From: Luidia sarsii
Lineage: Eukaryota; Echinodermata; Asteroidea; Paxillosida; Luidiidae
Assembly (NCBI GenBank): GCA_949987565.1
Contig: OX465111.1
Span: 8,251,467 to 8,315,466, forward strand
DNA: 64,000 bases
Direction of reading: 5' to 3'
This document shows, piece after piece, positions 37,801-46,800 of the stretch. The position numbers and the translations under genes were made by a program. Each line of letters begins with the position of its first letter. The first letter of the stretch is position 1. Under the pieces are notes generated by a model. That model was not told the origin of the DNA. It saw only the letters and a list, made by a program, of their open reading frames with translations, and did no database searches.

Positions 37801-40800
37801 CAGGTTCTGGTAGCTGGTGGAGGGGGTTGGGGATTAAGAGAGGGAAAGGTTGTGAACAAGGTGGGTCACATTCACATTTAGAGCTCAGAATCACCTAGGA
37901 GCCAGCACTGCAGTCAATATTCAAGAACTGACTCACTCACATCTCAACTGTATTACTAATTATTAGTCACACCCGTATTGGAGTCCTAGTCAACCTCTTG
38001 AGTCAAACATCTCTAGCCTGAGTCCCGACGAGTCATCCAGGTTGAGTCTGAGTCACGAGGCACAAGTCACCTTTAAAGGGCAACTAAAATGGTTTTCGAC
38101 AAATTGATTTTGCAATTGCATAATGTATTTATATATCCAAATAACACCTTCATAACATAAACATGTAAGAAATAAATTGGAATACCATTTCTTTTACAAT
38201 TAAAAATTCATGATGTCATCCCGAGCTCCCCTAAATGCGATGCCCACTAATTGTAATGTTGGCGGGTGTACACGCACGTCAACGCTGAATGGGGAGGTGA
38301 GATTCTTTGCGTTTCCAAATGATGCAAAAACGCGGAGGAATTGGGTTTGTTCTGTGCATGTTGACATCGAGTATACTGCAAGACTCCTAATATACATGTC
38401 AAGCGCTGCTCATGCATTATGCATTTTCATGTAGATTGGGTAACACTGTTTTTGCGCGCAGGGTTGAAATTTTTTTGTGGTTTGGAGGTAATTTTTTTAG
38501 TTTTTGTAGACATAATTATATCTAAACATTAACAACTGATAAAAAAAATTCTGGCAAAATTTTGATTTCTTAAAACCGTTTTAGTTGCCCTTTTAATCTA
38601 ATACTGGCTCCATACAAAACTGTAGACTTGCCAACCTAGCTGAATTTAAGATGAACAGTTGAACAGAAGAGTGCACAAGCTTCGGTAGCAACAACTTGAT
38701 GAGGTCCCATCTTCGTATGGCAAGTGTCTAAATTGTCCCCTTCTTTGCTTCTGATGAAGTAGTTAATGCTATGAAAGTTTCTGCACTCTTTCCAACTCCT
38801 TAGTCGAATCTGACGGCTGGGCCACATGGATAGATAAAGATCGTGTCCCTAAAGTTGATTTGTGATGGACACCATTTGGAAAGAGAAAACTGCGGAGAGC
38901 CAACACTACCTGACAAAGGACAGTGATGGCAGAGATTGCTGGGATGTTTAACATGGGAGAGGCACAACTCATCACTAAGGACAGGATCAAATAGAAAGGA
39001 CATCATTGAAGCCTTAAGTCCCAGTCGGGATGAAGAGGATCAGTAGTAGTGGAAGTCTCCAAATGCTATCCATAAGCCGTGATGTCTCAACTATAGGAGA
39101 GCAAACCTAGACCATCCCTGCTCACTGCTACTCACTCTCTGTTGCCTGCATAGCTGAGTTGTGCCGGTCTGAGGCCAAAGTGCACGATGGTTGGGTACCC
39201 CTCCTCTGACTTGTCCTCCCCATCTGCTGGCTGGTCGTGCTCCCTGTCTATCTGATCCACACGCACTGAGCTGGGCTTCTGAGAAACAAACAAGGAAGGT
39301 GGGGAGTATTCCTTTGATACACCAAGACATGGGATAGGAAAGAGAATCTCCCTTACACACTTACATATCAGCTGTGTTTTCACAAACAATTTAAATTTTT
39401 TTAGAGCATTTGACCAGACAGGGACTTGCACCCAAGACCTCTGGCTTAACGTACCAGTGCTCTTACCACCTGAGCTATTCAGCCCTTAAAATGGCAGCCT
39501 TCCCAAACAGTAAGCTATCTTTGCCAGGGTGGGCACCAGTCGAAAGTATTCAACCAAAAACTGCTGTATGTCTCAATTCGGATTCAGAGGGCCCAGTGCA
39601 TAGCAACACAACCGACGTTCTGAATACGGAGGTCCTGGCACGAAGTGGTTAAGAAGGCCTGACATTTCAATCCTAGTTGGAGCTTTGTCAAAGAGCCTTC
39701 TGCCTGTGTGTAGCTCATGTAGGGGCCTGCCTCACCTTGCCCGGACACGTGACTATCATGCCCTTCAGCTCCTCAGCGTAGCGCTCCCAGGTGAGCTGGT
39801 CACAGTCCAGCCAGTAGGCCAGGTCCTTGGCCTCCACCACAGGCCGGCTCATGCGCAGCTGGTGCTGCAGCACGTGGTGCATGGACAGGATCTCCTTGCC
39901 GTTGCTGGGCAGCTGCCGGGCAAAGCGCGGCATGATGTGGAAGAAGCGGCAGCCGCCGGCACGCCCCACCACCTCAAAGTCGTACAGCTCCAGGATCTCA
40001 AAGAAGAGGAAGTCCGCAAACAGGTCCAGTCCTTTCACCGAGAAATTCTGCACAAACGAGCAGGTTGGTGAATAGTACAGGTGCGTGAAAAGCACAGATC
40101 ACCCCCATACATGTAAAACCAGCACGGAAGGCTTCGTTTATCTTCACTACAAACTCCTGCCGAAACAGGCAAGTTCAGGTACAGTAGAGATACATAAAAA
40201 CACAGATCACCCCAATCTATGTAAAATCAGCATGGAAGTCTTCTTTTATCTTCACTACAAAATTCTGTAGAACTAGAAGCAAGCAAGTTGGGGTGAAGTA
40301 GAGGTACATAGAAACAGATCACCCCAATCTATGTAAAATCAGCATGGAAGTCTTACGTACCGGTATCTTCACTATAAAATTTGGTAGAAGCAGGCAAGTT
40401 GAGGTATAGTAGAGGTACATAAACACAAATCACCCCAATCTATGTAAAATCAGCAAGTCTTCTTATATATTCACTATGAAATTCTGCAGAAACAGGCAAG
40501 GTGGGCCATAGCAATGCAGATCCCCTATATAGTTTCTACACATCCCATCCTCCGTACCTCCGGCATGGGTTCCTCCATGAATATAATAGAGTACTCGATG
40601 TTAAAGCGCACCACCTTGCAAGGCGGAACGTTATCCAGTTTCATGTGAGAGAAGAGAGAGAAGCCCTCAAAGATGTACTCCCGGTCATCGTACTCAATCA
40701 CAGTGGGTTGGTGAGTCTGAAATGAAGAGAAAGGCAGGGCTATCTTTCCAATGCTCAGAAATCATAACTTTACCGTGATGGACTGCAGGGGCAAGACCAC

Positions 40801-43800
40801 ATTGAATTCTCAGATAGCAACTGAGGATTCCATACACTGACATCTGTGTGTGTCTTAGCCACTTCATGCTGGGCCATTGTCCAGTGCTCACAAATGGCAG
40901 ACACTTTTCAAAGGTCACTTATTCAATAAATATCTAAAAAGTTAGAGGCCCTCGAACTATTGAGATTCATGTATAGCAGGTCATTTTAGTCAGTGAGCAG
41001 TTTGCAACAGTTTTTGTATTAATTTCAATAAATATCTGTGGAATTAATCACTAAGAGCACAATATGTGTACACGCAAGTCAAACTTGGCACAGTTCAGCC
41101 CCAAGTGAACGTACAATTTGCAGTGAAGATAGTGGGTGGATTTCCACTCAATCCGGCAACCACTGGGCAGTGGGATACACCAATACACTGTCTTGCGTGG
41201 CAATGCACTATCCTTTGATCATGCACAGTAATGTTCCCAAAATAGTGCAATACATGTAGCTGCAATCTAGTAATTCATGCAGCAACTTAAGTCAAAACAG
41301 TTACTTTTCATGTGACATAGTGCTTTGGTGTAGGTTGAAAAGAGTCTGTTTAAAACATGGACATTAGTGGTGTCCGAATCCAGAGTGCACAGTGCATAGC
41401 ATCAGCAACGGCGCTCTAAATTTGGAGGACCCGGTGTGAAATTGTTAGATCCTTTGCTGTGAAGTGGTCCGCAGGCCACAGATCCTAATACTGCCTTCAT
41501 CTCAAGCTATGATTTTCGTATGCTGTGACAGCACTCTTGGAATCCAAACAAAATAGAAGAACAATATTCAGATCAGTAGCATAGTTTCAAAATGTTTGAA
41601 GTTTGCAAAGCTGCATCCACTTTGTGCGATCCCCAAGCTGCTGTAGCTCAGTTTACAACAATTGGTTGTTTGAATCTGAATGAAAAATGGGGCGAGATCC
41701 CTGGAGATATACGGCAGTTATTTGCTAAAATAAATGCTTCTGACTGGCGCCCCCACCCTAGCTAAGATAATTGAATATCTACAAAGGTTGCTAGTAGAAT
41801 GACAAGATTTAGTCCAATTGGAAGGATGAAACGAGGGAGGGATATCTGACCAGGAAGTTGGTGCTGGGAGCCATGGTGATGCGGTAGTGATACAGCTTGC
41901 CAGCATTGTTGGTGTAGGGATCGCACATGGGCAGGGGCTTTTCTCCGGGGTAGATGCTGTGCCGGATCCCAACCTGTTTGGCCTTGTTGCTACATCGACA
42001 CAAAGGCCCATCATTAACCTGCAAAACAAGGATTAACAAACGATCAACAGAGTACTATACAAAAGCCTTGCAAACTGCTTACTGACAAACTGTTTACTGC
42101 ACTTGACAAATAACACTACACCTCACTGGGCCAATGCCAAGGGCGACTACAAATCAAAGAACCAAAATACACAAAAAAAAGAAAGCTGAATGTTTGGAAA
42201 AGCCACCATCTAAGGACAAGAAAGCTCAGATTGTAAGAGGGCTGATACATTATGCCAGAGGTCTCTGATTCAAGTTACAGTCCTGACAAAATGTCTCGGC
42301 CAATTTTTTCAACACCAAAATACTCCCATAATAAAAGCAACACAAACTTTTGAATTGTGACTCATTGATATGAATAGTGTGCTCTTATTGATTTATTTCA
42401 CAGATATATTTTCCTGATTGTCTAGCAAGTTGTGGAAATGGTACTGAAATAATCCCAGGGTCAAGGATGGTTCTGAAGAGAACTGATAAACTAAGTAGTT
42501 CTCTACAGAGAAGAGATGTGTGGCCACATACCAACCAAAAATATATATTTTCACATTAACTTGCTACCTCCACCATGAACAGCCTGAAATATCATCCACA
42601 TTCTGAATTGTAGGGAATGATCCCAGAGGATTAGGCCTAATCTCCAACTTAATCCCATGGACCTACTTACCTCCCCCGGATCATTGAACCAGAGATTCTC
42701 GGCGAGGCGGGCCGGGTGCTTCTCCTTCATCTTCAGGAATGCCAGGGGATCATCTTCATCCTCATCATCGTCCGACGACGATGAGTCACCGTCTAAAGTA
42801 TCACCACTAGAATCTAACATTTCACCAAAACAAGATTGCACACTCTCAGTCCATAAGCAGTCAATGTAGTTATTCAACTGATGTATGGAAGAATCATATT
42901 CCCAGTCTGTTTTCCTTCACATGTACTTTGTGGAAAATATAGTTTGAAAAAGCTGCATCCACTTTGTGTGATCCCCTGACCACTGTAGCCAGGTTTACAA
43001 CAATTGGTTGCTTGCATCTGAATGAAAACAAGGGTCTGATCCCTGGAGGTACACATAATCTAGGAGGGATGCCATCTAAGGGCTGCACAGCTCAAGTGGT
43101 AAGAGCAATGGTACATTGGGCCAGATATTCAGTCAATTTCATCCATTCTGATTTAGACAATTTGATGAAAAAAAATTGCCGCTCCGGTTTTTGCCCAGAA
43201 CCTGAAAATAAGGTATGAGAGGACTTAGAATACTGTGTTCAGGCCTGAAATTGGCCCACCTATTTGGAATGGTATATGGACTGAGATCAGGCTTTGCCTG
43301 GGAACTGTTATCCCTAATTGAGGAAAACTTTGCCTGGGAACTGGAATCCCTAATCGTTGAATACTTTGATTGGGAACTGGAATCTTTGATTATTGAATAC
43401 TTTGCCTGGGAACTTGAATTCCAGATTGTGGAATACGTTGCCTGGGAACTGGAATCTCAGATTGTGGAATACGTTGCCTGGGAACTGGAATCTCAGATTG
43501 TGGAATACGTTGCCTGGGAACTGGAATCTCAGATTGTGGAATACTTTGCCTGGGAACTTGAATCCCAGATTGTGGAATACGTTGCCTGGGAACTTGAATC
43601 CCAGATTGTGGAATACGTTGCCTGGGAACTTGAATCCCAGATTGTGGAATACTTTGCCTGGGAACTTGAATCCCAGATTGTGGAATATGTTGCCTGGGAA
43701 CTTGAATCCCAGATTGTGGAATACGTTGCCTGGGAACTTGAATCCCAGATTGTGGAATACTTTGCCTGGGAACTTGAATCCCAGATTGTGGAGTACGTTG

Positions 43801-46800
43801 CCTAGGAACTTGAATTCCAGATTGTGGAATATGTTGCCTGGGAACTTGAATTCCAGATTGTGGAATACTTTGCCTGGGAACTTGAATTCCAGATTGTGTA
43901 ATACTTTGCCTGGGAACTTGAATCCCAGATTGTGGAATATGTTGCCTGGGAACTGGAATCTCAGATTGTGGAATACGTTGCCTGGGAACTGGAATCTCAG
44001 ATTGTGGAATACGTTGCCTGGGAACTGGAATCTCAGATTGTGGAATACGTTGCCAGGGAACTGGAATCCCAGGTTGTGGAATACTTTGCCTGGGAACTGG
44101 AATCCCAGATTGTGGAATACTTTGCCCCATGACTGGAATACTTACTGCAATCCCAAATTGTGGAACAGTTTGCATGGGAAATGGTAAATTGTGGGCAATC
44201 CCCATCTGAGCCAGAATCCTGAAAGCCACTCACCTTTGTGGACGTGCCAGTGGATCTTAGGTTCAGCCACTTCAAATTTGGGTTGCACCTCTCTTGCTCT
44301 GACACCTCGCAGCACTATGTCCTCCTGAAACCTCTCCAGAAGGTCCTTCAGCTTCTCCGTAGCAGCCACGGTGGACTCATTCTGTCCAATGGAAGATGTT
44401 CAGGCAATCAAATAATGAATGGTCCTACAATCTGAAGACTTCAAAGCTGCATCCACTTTGTGCGATGCCCAAACTGCTTGATAACTAGCTACGGTTTGCA
44501 TCTGAATGAAAAGGGGGGCAACATCTGGCAGTTAAAGGTCAAATGCTTCTGCCTGGTGCACCCAGCCACTAGCTAGCAGCTGTAGTCAATCCCCACAGAT
44601 GTCTGTGTTTGCCTAGTGTCTACCACTTTAGTTCACAAGGACAGATAACATAAAGGCTGGAGGCAATCCCCATAAATAGGTGTGTTCGGCAATATTTGTA
44701 CAGAGTCTATGGAAGCCACATAAAGGTAGCTTGAGACAATGCTCATAGACATGTGTTCAGCAAGGGATTCAATTTACACACAAGTCTATGGAAGCCACTT
44801 ACAAGTGGCTGAAGACCATCCCCATAGACTTGTTTGGCTAGAGCTTCAGTTGATATACCAGTCTATGAAAGCCACCAGCTAGTGGATATGGTCAATCACT
44901 ATTGACATGTGTGTATTTCAGCCATAGCCTTTAGCCAGATAGGACCTGAATCTACTTTCAGATCACCTTTTGCTGTTTGGGGTCTGTGGTGTAGAAGTTG
45001 CCCCTGGGTGAGCACTGGACCCACGCCGGCTCCTCGTCCCTGCCCTTCTCCTCCACCTCCTCCCTGCAGTCAGCCTGGCTAGTGGTCAGGCTGACCGGCT
45101 TGCAGGATGCCTGCAGGGCAGCTGCTTTGGCCTCCAGGTTATCCCAGCGTCTGGTCTGGCTCTGGGGAGACCTAGAAAAGAGGGAGATTGGGGACGTTGG
45201 TTCACCTTCAAATGGATCAATCTTAACCACTTCGCACCGGGACCTAAGAAATCGGAGTGGCATTGGTTTGACTATGCAACAGGGCCCTCGAATCCAGGTA
45301 CCACTATTGTTTACATTTCAAACAAAGACTTCACCTTAGAACAAATCAATACAGATCATGACAAAGACCCATTTTGAAGCAAGTTGCCACATGAATTGCG
45401 AGATTAGCGGCAACAATCGCACTTGTGGGACATTTACTATGGATGATCAAGGGATAGCATGCTGCAGCGGGAGACATTGTGTTGACATGTCGAACAGCCC
45501 AACTGTCGTCGGTCAGGCAGTGGAATTCCACCCACAGTCTTCACCACAATCTGTACGCTCGGTTGGGGCTAACCAACTTGAGGATTTGACTGCCTGGAAT
45601 GGAGGCTATTCTGCTGTCAGGGACCGTCAGTATCGTACACACACACACACACACAAGTTATGCTATGCTCCATTGACGACGCACAATGGGCCCTTTTTCG
45701 AATGGAAAATCTCTTGACAAAAGCCACCCCGATGTCCGAATTGTGCCAGGTTTTACTCTTTTGTACCTTAGTATAGCCTTATTGTTTTATTTCACAGACA
45801 TATATTGTTCCGATTGTTTTAGCGAGATTTGAAAATGACGCATTGTTCAAAAAAACCCATATGGCGGTCATGGGCACTAGAAAGACACCCAGTCAAAGTG
45901 GTTAAGGCCCTGTCACACTTGTTCAGGCTATGCAGAAGTCCAGCAGAACCAGCCGATATGAAGAATTTCCAAAATGCCATTTGAGTACTGAAAATGGGTT
46001 CCAAACCCACCTCAAATGATTCCTGACTATTTCTCATGGCGTATTAGCTCTCAAATGCACCTCAAATGTGGTTGGAACACATTTTAACAGTCATAATATT
46101 CAGACAGCACTACGAACAACCAAAAATATGCAAAGAACTTTCATCTTGAAGTTCCAATTTGCAACATCCCAGAATTTCAAACATTTCTTAAGGCAGAATG
46201 ACAAGAAAAAAAAAATAGGAAGAGGAGAGTAATAATGACACAGATAACAGACAAAGCTCAAAGAAGATAGAGATTAGAAAGAGGTGGTAAGATCAAAGGG
46301 AAACAGCCATAGAGAAAAGTGGAAGAGTGAACACAAAAGAAGGATTATTAGTAACCATGCAAGGTGTTAATCATTCCCCTCTTAGATGTTGAGGCCATGT
46401 GGTTGAACTGTATGAAGACACTTCATCTGCATATTCTCCCAGCTCAGACGGACAGCGTCTCTATGATGACCAAGTGATTCTATGCCCTCATACAAGGATT
46501 TCATCAGTCCATTGCTTAGCGTCTCCACTGCTTTTCCAACCCAAGAAATTGCCCACCTGTTGCCTGGCCGTCTCCTGCCTTGCTCCTTCCCATCTCTCTC
46601 CGGCTGTCTCCTCCCTGGGGACGATGCCCTGGATCGCCGTGGTGACTGACTCCGCCTTGATGACTGTCGACTGGACCCTCTGGTCCCAGGTGACCTGGAT
46701 CTATCACAAAAAGGTTTTAACATTTAGGTTTTGGTTTTCTTTTGTCTTGCTCTGAAGATACGGGCCCAAGAAGTCTATCAACACATTACGGAGGGCTAAC

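Noticed and set aside
38210..38434. Host THAP-domain gene
   Set aside because: It is inside a TIR/TTAA-flanked element, the domain is internally deleted and no further exons exist.
43215..44229. Long overlapping reading frames on both strands with 12-residue repeats, or a CRISPR-like direct repeat array
   Set aside because: The 36-bp units are contiguous without spacers, lie inside a DROSHA intron and are open on both strands because the period is a multiple of three.
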